64,000 bases of DNA, taken from assembly GCF_000964545.1 (NCBI RefSeq), contig NZ_BBVD01000014.1, forward strand, positions 79,264 to 143,263, given 5' to 3'. The stretch comes from Comamonas thiooxydans. Its GTDB lineage: Bacteria > Pseudomonadota > Gammaproteobacteria > Burkholderiales > Burkholderiaceae_C. Of the stretch, positions 34,448 to 42,209 are shown piece by piece. A model generated the notes under the pieces. The model searched no databases and had not been told where the DNA came from. It worked only from the letters and a program-made list of their open reading frames with translations. The first letter of the stretch is position 1. Every line of letters begins with the position of its first letter. A program made the position numbers and the translations under genes.

Positions 34448-34490
34448 CGCTTGACCATCAAGCGCCTTCAGCTATGTTTTTCAGGGTTTC
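34448..34490 (-). repeat. Dispersed 3'-end repeat, family B, overlapping a stop codon
   Basis: On the minus strand: CTGAAAAACATAGCTGAAGG, then CGCTTGATGGTCAAGCG, with a CGCTTGA/TCAAGCG stem. The last codons (NIAEGA) and the stop (34458-34460) of the DUF2946 protein lie inside it. Confidence 0.6.
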
Positions 34491-34859
34491 AAAGGGCGGC
34501 GCACGTACGGGCGGAAGGGTGGAGACAAAAGCTCTGTGAGCGACCTCGGCCCAAGGCCGGGCATCGACAACGGCGCGGTGACTGCCCGGATCTGGCTGCC
34601 GCGCTGGCGGCGGCGCCAGCAGCGGCAGGCACAGCGCGCAATCCAGTCCATGCGGGGTGGCGGCATCGTCGCTGGCGGGGCTGGGCACCCAGTGTGTGCT
34701 GCCGCTGGCCGTGCACACCGCCTCCCAGCCGGCAGGCGGCGTGGCGCGCGCCCAGGGCGTGAGCATGCTGACCAGCAGCACGCAGAACCACGCACCCAGC
34801 ACCCAGCGAGCCAGAAGGGCTGCCGGTTTGTGCCGAGGAGGGTGCGCGCGCCAATGCAT
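34458..34859 (-). CDS. DUF2946-family membrane-anchored protein
   Basis: A 133-residue protein with one N-terminal hydrophobic segment (residues about 17-38) and a short motif DCALCLPLL, a hallmark of DUF2946. Members usually lie next to copper chaperones or TonB-dependent receptors and are thought to act in copper handling in the envelope, possibly via the Cys pair. Its position directly upstream of the PCu(A)C gene fits this. The C-terminal six residues and the stop are encoded by a dispersed repeat. Confidence 0.7.
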   Translation of the reverse strand: MHWRAHPPRHKPAALLARWVLGAWFCVLLVSMLTPWARATPPAGWEAVCTASGSTHWVPSPASDDAATPHGLDCALCLPLLAPPPARQPDPGSHRAVVDARPWAEVAHRAFVSTLPPVRAPPFETLKNIAEGA

Positions 34860-34974
34860 GGAGCGATTGTAGAAGCCGGCCCGCTATCCGGTTGGCGACG
34901 CAGGGCTTGCGCCACTTGCCTCTACGATAACTGGCCACGTATACCTATTCACAACCACCGATCAGGAGACAAGC

Positions 34975-35634
34975 ATGCTGACTTTGTGCGGATTTTCGGC
35001 CAGCAACTACTACAACAAGGTCAAGCTGGCCTTGATGGAAAAGCAGATTCCCTTCGCCGAGGAGCTGGCCTGGCTGGGCAGCACCAACCCCGAGGAATCG
35101 CCGCTGGGCAAGGTCCCTTATCTGCGCACCCAGCATGGCGCCATCAGCGAGTCCGACGCCATCATCGAATATGTGGAAGCACTGTCCAGCAAGGTGCCGC
35201 TGCTGCCCGCAGACCCCTTTGCTGCCGCCAAGGTGCGTGAGCTTTGCGTCTATCTGAATCTGCACCTGGAGCTGGTGGCGCGCAACCTCTATCCCCAGGC
35301 CTTCTTCGGCGGCAAGATCAGTGACGGCACACGTGACAAGACGCTGGAGCAGTTGAAAAAGAACATCGCAGCCTTTGCCAAGCTGGCCCGCTTCGATACC
35401 CCGTTCATCGCGGGCGACAGCTTCACGCTGGCCGACTGCAGCGCCATCGTGCATCTGCCGCTGGTCAGCAGCGCCTGCAAGATCGTGGGTGGCAGCGATT
35501 TGCTGGCCGAACTGCCGGTGCGCGACTATCTGGCCCGCATGAGCGAACGCCCCACGGTGCAGAAGGTCAACGCCGACCGCAAGAGCAACACCGAGGAGCT
35601 GATGGCACGCATGCAGGCCAAGGCTGCGCGCTGA
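34975..35634 (+). CDS. Glutathione S-transferase
   Basis: A 219-residue cytosolic GST. The N-terminal thioredoxin-like domain has LCGFSASNYYNKVKLAL, with the SxSxY region that takes the place of the catalytic Ser/Tyr, cis-Pro in GKVPYLRT and SESDAIIEYVE for the glutathione gamma-glutamyl group. The C-terminal domain is all-helical and ends RMQAKAAR. The substrate is not evident. AGGAG lies just upstream of ATG 34975. The VOC protein follows 44 bases later on the same strand and they may be one detoxification operon. Confidence 0.88.
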   Translation: MLTLCGFSASNYYNKVKLALMEKQIPFAEELAWLGSTNPEESPLGKVPYLRTQHGAISESDAIIEYVEALSSKVPLLPADPFAAAKVRELCVYLNLHLELVARNLYPQAFFGGKISDGTRDKTLEQLKKNIAAFAKLARFDTPFIAGDSFTLADCSAIVHLPLVSSACKIVGGSDLLAELPVRDYLARMSERPTVQKVNADRKSNTEELMARMQAKAAR

Positions 35635-35678
35635 AGCGTGCCGGGTACGGGCCCGGTGATGCTACGCTCGGCCCCATC

Positions 35679-36092
35679 ATGCAAAGCGCTTTTCATCTTG
35701 CCTACCACGTCACCGATCTCGACCAGGCCCGCCGTTTCTACGGCGGCGTCCTCGGCTGCCGCGAGGGCCGCAGCACCGATACCTGGGTCGATTTCGACTT
35801 CTTCGGCCACCAGATCTCCCTGCACCTGGGCCAGCCCTTTGCCGTGAGCAACACCGGCAAGGTCGGCAACCACATGGTGCCCATGCCCCACCTGGGCGTG
35901 ATCCTGCTCAAGCCCGACTGGCTGGCCCTGGCCGAACGCCTCAAAGCCGCTGGCACGGCCTTCATTCTGGAGCCTCAGGTGCGCTTTGAGGGCGAGCCCG
36001 GTGAGCAGTGGACCATGTTCTTCACCGACCCCTGCGGCAATCCCATCGAGGTCAAGGGATTTGCCAACTGGGAAGCGGTTTACGAGCACTGA
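35679..36092 (+). CDS. VOC-family (glyoxalase/dioxygenase-like) protein
   Basis: A 137-residue protein of the vicinal oxygen chelate fold with two beta-alpha-beta-beta-beta units. Probable metal ligands are His4-like FHLAYHVTD at the N-terminus, the His in HQISLHL and the Glu in CGNPIEVKGF near the C-terminus. It resembles glyoxalase/bleomycin-resistance proteins; the substrate is unknown. It follows the GST gene closely, consistent with a role in electrophile handling. A family A repeat starts a few bases after its stop. Confidence 0.85.
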   Translation: MQSAFHLAYHVTDLDQARRFYGGVLGCREGRSTDTWVDFDFFGHQISLHLGQPFAVSNTGKVGNHMVPMPHLGVILLKPDWLALAERLKAAGTAFILEPQVRFEGEPGEQWTMFFTDPCGNPIEVKGFANWEAVYEH

Positions 36093-36096
36093 TCTC

Positions 36097-36195
36097 CCCT
36101 GAGCCGCTTCGCGTCTTTCCCCAAAGGGGGACGACGACCTTGGCTGCGGGGCGGCACTTGCTGGCCGTCTCGCGCTTGGACTGCGCCAGTGCCAC
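36097..36195 (+). repeat. Dispersed 3'-end repeat, family A, copy 4
   Basis: Five bases after the VOC stop: CCCCTGAGCCGC, CTTTCCCCAAAGGGGGACG, CTTGGCTGCGGGGCGGC, CTTGCTGGCCGTCTCGCGC. CCCC/GGGG can pair as a short hairpin. This is the shortest form; the long middle of the other copies is absent. Confidence 0.75.
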
Positions 36196-36312
36196 AGACC
36201 CATCACTTCGAGCAAGGCCAGATGGGGAGCCTGTATAGATTGAGCGGAATCAGCACTCCAGCGCTTACCTGGATTGCGGCAGCAGCCATCAAAACAGAAC
36301 CTCGCCCATAAG

Positions 36313-38403
36313 CTACTGAGCACTCTCCATAAACCCCAGCAAACCGCTGCTGCGCTGCGTGGGACTGCCCATCGCCGACACCAGCAGGCCGGGTGCTTCC
36401 GCCCACAGCGAGAACGCCTTGCGTGCTCGCGTGATGCCGGTATAGACCAGCTCGCGGCTGAGCACGTTGCCGCCCTGCGCGGCCAGCACCAAAGCCGTGT
36501 GCTCGAACTCCGAACCCTGGCTCTTGTGCACCGTCATGGCGAATGCAGTCTCCACATGGGCCAGGCGCGCCGTGCTGACATGGTGCAGATGCTCGCCCTG
36601 CATGAAGTACACGCGCAGCCGCGCCGGGTCGGCAAAGCTGGGCAGGACCATGCCGATGTCCCCATTGAACACGCCCAGCTGTGTATCGTTGCGTGTGACC
36701 ATCACCGGACGGCCCATATACCACTCGCCCTCCTTGCGAATGACGCCCATGGCCTGCAAGGCCTGCTCCACCGCGCGGTTCAGGCCCGCCACTCCCCAGC
36801 TGCCATCGCGCACGGCGCATAGCAGGCGGTAGCGGTCGAAGGCGGCCAGCACCTCCCTCACCCATTGCCGGTGCTCGGCCTCGGTAGCAAAGCCGCGCCC
36901 CTTGCCCTGCCCATGTCTTTCCAGCACCTCGGCATAAGCGGCATAGCTGGCCATGCCGCCACGGCCTTGCACGGCGCTGCGCACCACGGCATCGACCTCA
37001 CCGCCTTCACGTGCCCAGAGTTCGGCATGCTGACCAGCCTGGGTTTGCGTGCGCAGCAGCGCCATGGCAGCCGGTGCATCGCCGGCATTCACGGCCTGTG
37101 CCAGCTGACCGATAGGGCCGCCAAAGCGGCGGCTCTCGCGCAGCATGACAGTGTGCTGGGCCAGCGGCAAGGCCCTGGCCGGCGCCAGGTACTGCGCAAG
37201 CAGAGACTGGCCCGTCACGCGCTCGACATAGGCCGCGGTGTCCGGCGCGTAATTGCCCCGCTGCGCATCGCGGCACAGATCGCCCAGCACGGCACCGGCC
37301 TCCACCGAGGCGAGCTGATCCTTGTCGCCCAGCAGAATCAGGCGCGCCGTGGGCGGCAGGGCCTGCAGCAGCACGGCCATCATCTCGAGGTGGATCATGG
37401 AGGCCTCATCGACAATGAGCACATCCACATCCAGCGGATTGCCCGCATGGTGGGCAAAGCGCCGCGTGTCGGGCCTGGCCCCCAGCAGCGAATGCAGGGT
37501 GCGTGCCGCCCCCATGCGCTTGACCAGCGCTTCCAGATCCAGCTCGCGGCCCACGGCTTCCTTCAGCTCCAGCAGCGAGCTGTCGATGGACTGCTTGAGC
37601 CGCGCCGCCGCCTTGCCGGTTGGCGCAGCCAGCGCGACGCGCAGCTGGGCGGCATCCGGCGCCGTGGCAAACAACAGCGCCAGCAGGCGGGCAGCGGTAT
37701 AGGTCTTGCCCGTACCCGGCCCGCCGGTGATGACGGACATGCGCCCCCGCAGCGCCAGCGCGCAAGCCAGCTTTTGCCAGTCCACCGCATTTGCGGCAAC
37801 GGCGGACGAGCTGAAAAGCCGCCCCAGCCAGTCGCGCACCCTGGGCTCGTCAAGCGCCACCGCATCGGCCACCGTGCGCTGGGTGATGTGTGCGGCCACG
37901 CTGCGCTCATAGTCCCAGTAGCGGCGCAGATACAGCAAGGGCGCAGCGCCGTCCAGCAGCACCAGCGGCTGACCTCGGTCTGCCGCTACCGTTCCCGGCT
38001 GCACGACACGCACCACGTGGCTGCGACGCAGGGCCTGCAGCCAGTCAGCCAGCCGGCCGGGCAATTGCTCCCATAGCGATTGCTGCAGACGCTCGGCCTC
38101 CTTGGGCCAGGCAAGAATCTGATTGGGATCGCCAGCCAGCGCCTTCAAGGGCAGGCAGCTGTGACCGCGCCCCTCCATCTGCGCCAGCACGGCGGTGGCT
38201 ACCAGCAGCGCAGGCCCGGCCTCGGCGTCCTGCGCGGCGACAAAGGCCGCCAGGGCGCTGTCCAGGCGGCGCAGCAGACCCGCATCGGCCAGTCGCTCCA
38301 GCGCGGCCAGCCAGTCCGTCGTGCCTAGTGCAATCGTGTCGCCATCCGCGGGAGCTGCAAACAGGTCCAGCGTCTGCAGATCGGCTTTGCGGCGGCCCTT
38401 CAT
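36313..38403 (-). CDS. recD: Exodeoxyribonuclease V alpha subunit, RecD
   Basis: The 5'-3' helicase of RecBCD, 696 residues. Walker A is ITGGPGTGKTYTAARL, followed by the motif II VDEASMIHLEMM, GDKDQLASVEAG and MTVHKSQGSEFEHT near the C-terminus. An N-terminal region of about 170 residues precedes the helicase core, as usual. The start codon overlaps the recB stop by 4 bases (ATGA). It works with RecB and RecC in resecting double-strand breaks and loading RecA. It is the last gene of the operon and no terminator is evident in the 220 bases beyond it. Confidence 0.95.
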   Translation of the reverse strand: MKGRRKADLQTLDLFAAPADGDTIALGTTDWLAALERLADAGLLRRLDSALAAFVAAQDAEAGPALLVATAVLAQMEGRGHSCLPLKALAGDPNQILAWPKEAERLQQSLWEQLPGRLADWLQALRRSHVVRVVQPGTVAADRGQPLVLLDGAAPLLYLRRYWDYERSVAAHITQRTVADAVALDEPRVRDWLGRLFSSSAVAANAVDWQKLACALALRGRMSVITGGPGTGKTYTAARLLALLFATAPDAAQLRVALAAPTGKAAARLKQSIDSSLLELKEAVGRELDLEALVKRMGAARTLHSLLGARPDTRRFAHHAGNPLDVDVLIVDEASMIHLEMMAVLLQALPPTARLILLGDKDQLASVEAGAVLGDLCRDAQRGNYAPDTAAYVERVTGQSLLAQYLAPARALPLAQHTVMLRESRRFGGPIGQLAQAVNAGDAPAAMALLRTQTQAGQHAELWAREGGEVDAVVRSAVQGRGGMASYAAYAEVLERHGQGKGRGFATEAEHRQWVREVLAAFDRYRLLCAVRDGSWGVAGLNRAVEQALQAMGVIRKEGEWYMGRPVMVTRNDTQLGVFNGDIGMVLPSFADPARLRVYFMQGEHLHHVSTARLAHVETAFAMTVHKSQGSEFEHTALVLAAQGGNVLSRELVYTGITRARKAFSLWAEAPGLLVSAMGSPTQRSSGLLGFMESAQ

Positions 38404-41400
38404 GGCTGCACCTCCTTCGATTCTTTCTCGCAGTCGCCAAGCAGCGCCTCAAGCCCGTCCAGCAGCGCCAGCGGCGGCTTCAGCACATGCATGCCGGCGG
38501 CCTCGCCATCAAGACCGCGCAGGAAGAAGTAGAGCGCGCCGCCCAGTTGTTCGCGGGGGTCGTAAGCCGCGCCCAGCCGACTTTGCAGCAGGCGGTGCAG
38601 AGCCAGCAGATACAGCGCAGCCTGCACGTCATAGCGGTGCTCGAGCATGGCCTGCTCCAGCGCCTGAGGGGCGTAGGCCGCGCCGTCCTGGCCCAGGTGG
38701 TTGGTCTTGTAGTCCAGCACCCAGTAACGTCCGCCATGGTGAAACACCAGATCGGCAAAGCCCATCAGCATGCCGTGCAGCTCGCGCTCGGGCAGCACCG
38801 GGCGCGGCTGGCCGGTAAGGATGTGCCGGCGGCACAGCGCGTCGATACGCGGTGCCGACAGGCGCCGCGCCGGCAGCCAGAACTCCATCTCGGGCAATAG
38901 CGCATCACCTTCGCCCAGCTGCGCCAGCGAGACGCCGAGCGGCGCCAACGGCTGGTGCACCACTGCGCGCAGCCACTGCAGCACATCGGCGGCCTGCTCC
39001 TTGCGGCCCGCGCGCTCGCAGCGGCGCAGCAGGCGGGCCGCCAGGGGTTCACTGCTGTCGGGATCATCCTCGGGCTGCAGCGCAAAGTCCTCAGCGGCCA
39101 GCCATTCCAGCTGGTCGTGCAAGAAATTGCCCACCACCGGGCCGCGCATGAAGCGGTGCCACACCGCAGCATCGCTGCGCGCACCGGCGGCGAATCCGGT
39201 CAAGTTGGGCAGGGCGGTCATGACCTCGTTGATGACGCCCAGGTCCAGCGCAGCTTCACCCGCCTCCAGGGCCTGCAGCGCACGCTCGTCCTCGGCGGGA
39301 CTTTGTGCGGCCACCGGCAGGACCGGCAGGCTGGGTGCGGCCATGGCGCGGGTCAGCGACGAAAAGCTGCCAATGCCCCAGCGGCGGTCGAACTGCGCCT
39401 CATACACGGGCGCGGCGGCCAGGGCGGGCAAGGCCTGCGCGGCAACATAGCGCGTGGGCACGGGCAGTTCGGCCGGCAGATCCACGACGGCGATCTGCGT
39501 GCAACGCTCGCTCAAAGCCTGGATGCTGGCGCGCCAGCTGGCTGCGGCCTGCGAAACATCTCCGGCCAGCAGATAGCCTGCCGCACCCTGTTCGTTCGCA
39601 CAGTTTTTGCTGTTGCCGCGTTTCATGGGGGCCAGCCCCATCCACAGTGCATGGCGCGGGCGGGTCAGCGCCACATAGAGAAGGCGCAGATCCTCGCGCA
39701 GACGTTCCTTGTCGGCCTGCGCCAGCTGTGCATCGTCATAGTCCAGCACCAGCTCGCGCGCGGGTGCGCCATCGATCTGCACGGGCAGCGAAAGATAGGC
39801 TGCCTTGCCGTCCACAGGCCGGAAGCTGCCGCCAAACGGCAGGCAGACCAGCGGGTACTCCAGCCCCTTGCTCTTGTGCACGGTGACGACCTTGACCAGA
39901 TCGGCATCCGATTCCAGCCGCACGATCTGAGCATCGCCGGCCGCGCCCGGGCTCTCGATCTGGGTGGCCAGCCAGCGGATCAGCGCCTGTTCGCCCTCCA
40001 GCTGGGCGCTGGCGCCCTGCAGCAGCTCGGCCAGGTGCAGATAGTTGGTCAGACGGCGCTCGCCGCCCATGTCCTTCAGCCAGCGCGCCGGCAATTCAAA
40101 GCGGTACAGCGTCTGGCGCAGCATGGCCAGCACGCCCAGGCGCAGCCAGAGACTGTGCAGCTCCTTGAGCAGCTCGCTGCGCGCATCGAAGGCCTCGTCA
40201 TCGCTGGCCAGCCATGCGAGCTCGTCAAACGACAGCCCCATCATGGGCGTGGCCAGACCGGCACGCACGGCCAGTCCGTCCAGAGGGGCGGCCACGGCAC
40301 GCAGCCACAGCAGCAGATCCTGTGCCTCGCCGCTGGCGAAGACCGAGTCCTGATCGGACAGGTAGACCGACGCCACATTGCGCCGCGCCAGCGCACGGCG
40401 CACGGCAGTGGCCTCCTTGCCCGTGCGCACCAGCACCGCGACATCGGCCGGGCGCAGGCGCTGCAGCGGCTGGCCGGCTTCGGCAAAGCCCGTGGCACCG
40501 TCCATCAGCCACTGCACGATCTGGCTGGCGCAGAACTCCGCCCCACGGCGGCGGATGTCGTCATTGCTCAGCGGCTCATCGCTGCTGCCATCCCAGGCAA
40601 TGGTCAGCGCGGCCATGCGCTGGCTGCCCTGCATCAGCAGCTCCTTGCGGCCATTGGCCTTGACGCTCTCGAACGGCAGCGGATTGCTCTGCCCGGCGCG
40701 GAACATGAACGCACCCTCGCCGTCGCGCACTTCAGCCTGCACAAACCATTGGTTGACCGCATCGACCAGCGCCTCGGTGGAGCGGAAGTTGGTGTCCAGC
40801 ACATAGTGGCGGCCCTCGGTCGCCTGCCTGGCCTGCAGATAGCTGTAGATGTCCGCACCACGAAAGCCGTAGATGGACTGCTTGGGGTCGCCGATCAGCA
40901 GCAGTGCACTGTCCGCGCTGTTGTCTGCCGTGCGATAGATCTGGTCGAACAGCCGGTATTGCAGCGGCGAGGTATCCTGAAACTCGTCAATCAGCGCCAC
41001 CGGATACTGGGCCAGGATGCCGGCTTGCAGCGCGGGGCCGTTATCGCCAGCCAGAGCCGCATCCAGGCGCTGCAACATATCGGCAAAACCGAAAGTGCCG
41101 GCCTGGCGCTTGAGCCACAGCAGGCGCTGCTGCACGTGGACTGCCGCATGAAGGCGCAGCGCTACATGGAGGGAAGGCAGCTGCGCCAGGGCTTGCAGCA
41201 GCTGCTCCAGCTCGGCAGATGCGGGAGGCAGCTCCACCGGCGCATCACCCTTGCGCGCTTCATCCAGCCCGGCAGGAACCAAACGGGTGGCCCCCGTCTT
41301 CATCGCCGCCGCCAGCCCATCGTGCGGCGCGGCAGCCCACTCCCGCAAAGCTTTCAGCCAGTTCTTGTAGTTGGCAGGCTTGAGCTTCAAACCATTCCAA

Positions 41401-42209
41401 GCACTTTTGTTGGTGGCCAACTGGCCGTCCAGCCAGTCTTCCAATTGCTGTGCTTTTTGCTCCCAGCCATCACTGAGCATTCGCAGTTGCTGCGCACGCT
41501 CAGCCTGGGTCTGCGCAATGCATTCACCCAAGGTTCCGGCGCCCGCCGTGGCGGCTATGTTTTCACGCAGCAACGACTGCATATCCTTGACCAGGGCCTG
41601 CACATCGGGCCAGACCTGCAGCGCCGCCTCCAGCACCTCGCCCGACAGCGGATAGCACTGCTGGCGCCAGTAATCCTGTGCAGCCTCGGTCTGACGCTGG
41701 CTTTCATCGGCCTCCAGCGTTTCATCAAACAGATTGCCGCTGTCGAAAGCATGCTCGCGCAGCATGCGCTGGCACCAGGCATCTATGGTGTGGATGGCGG
41801 CATCGTCCATGCACTGCGCAGCCATATCCAGCCGCCAGGCCGCTGTGTCGCGCTGCTCGCCTTCGGCATAGGCATCGCGCAGGTCGCGCAAGAAGCTGTC
41901 GTGCGCCGCCGGTTCGGCCTCGCCGCGAAAGCATTGCACGGCCTCGATCAAGCGGGCACGGATGCGGTCCGACAGCTCGCGCGTGGCGGCCCGTGTGAAG
42001 GTCATGACCAGAATATCGGGCGGCATCAATGCTCGGGCAAAGCCGTTCTCTGCGCCATGGCCCAATACCAGCCGCAGATAGAGTGCGGCAATGGTCCAGG
42101 TCTTGCCTGTGCCCGCGCTGGCTTCGATCAGGCGCGAGCCCCAGAGCGGGAATTGCAGGGGCTGCAGCGCCTGGCTGCCGGGCTTCATCGGGTTGGCGGG
42201 CGCGCTCAT
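38400..42209 (-). CDS. recB: Exodeoxyribonuclease V beta subunit, RecB
   Basis: A 1269-residue 3'-5' helicase and nuclease. Walker A EASAGTGKTWTIAALYLRL at the N-terminus, motif II LIDEFQDTSPLQ, motif III DPKQSIYGFRGADIY, motif V VTVHKSKGLEYPLV and the C-terminal RecB nuclease motif GFADLVFHHGGRYWVLDYKTN (Asp-Tyr-Lys with upstream Asp), so the nuclease is intact. ATG 42209 overlaps the recC stop (ATGA). The overlapping recC-recB-recD order differs from E. coli, where ptrA lies between recC and recB. Confidence 0.95.
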   Translation of the reverse strand: MSAPANPMKPGSQALQPLQFPLWGSRLIEASAGTGKTWTIAALYLRLVLGHGAENGFARALMPPDILVMTFTRAATRELSDRIRARLIEAVQCFRGEAEPAAHDSFLRDLRDAYAEGEQRDTAAWRLDMAAQCMDDAAIHTIDAWCQRMLREHAFDSGNLFDETLEADESQRQTEAAQDYWRQQCYPLSGEVLEAALQVWPDVQALVKDMQSLLRENIAATAGAGTLGECIAQTQAERAQQLRMLSDGWEQKAQQLEDWLDGQLATNKSAWNGLKLKPANYKNWLKALREWAAAPHDGLAAAMKTGATRLVPAGLDEARKGDAPVELPPASAELEQLLQALAQLPSLHVALRLHAAVHVQQRLLWLKRQAGTFGFADMLQRLDAALAGDNGPALQAGILAQYPVALIDEFQDTSPLQYRLFDQIYRTADNSADSALLLIGDPKQSIYGFRGADIYSYLQARQATEGRHYVLDTNFRSTEALVDAVNQWFVQAEVRDGEGAFMFRAGQSNPLPFESVKANGRKELLMQGSQRMAALTIAWDGSSDEPLSNDDIRRRGAEFCASQIVQWLMDGATGFAEAGQPLQRLRPADVAVLVRTGKEATAVRRALARRNVASVYLSDQDSVFASGEAQDLLLWLRAVAAPLDGLAVRAGLATPMMGLSFDELAWLASDDEAFDARSELLKELHSLWLRLGVLAMLRQTLYRFELPARWLKDMGGERRLTNYLHLAELLQGASAQLEGEQALIRWLATQIESPGAAGDAQIVRLESDADLVKVVTVHKSKGLEYPLVCLPFGGSFRPVDGKAAYLSLPVQIDGAPARELVLDYDDAQLAQADKERLREDLRLLYVALTRPRHALWMGLAPMKRGNSKNCANEQGAAGYLLAGDVSQAAASWRASIQALSERCTQIAVVDLPAELPVPTRYVAAQALPALAAAPVYEAQFDRRWGIGSFSSLTRAMAAPSLPVLPVAAQSPAEDERALQALEAGEAALDLGVINEVMTALPNLTGFAAGARSDAAVWHRFMRGPVVGNFLHDQLEWLAAEDFALQPEDDPDSSEPLAARLLRRCERAGRKEQAADVLQWLRAVVHQPLAPLGVSLAQLGEGDALLPEMEFWLPARRLSAPRIDALCRRHILTGQPRPVLPERELHGMLMGFADLVFHHGGRYWVLDYKTNHLGQDGAAYAPQALEQAMLEHRYDVQAALYLLALHRLLQSRLGAAYDPREQLGGALYFFLRGLDGEAAGMHVLKPPLALLDGLEALLGDCEKESKEVQP

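Noticed and set aside
12215..36195. Family A repeats considered as insertion-sequence remnants
   Set aside because: No transposase fragment, no flanking target duplication seen, and strict placement after stop codons argues for a REP-like element.
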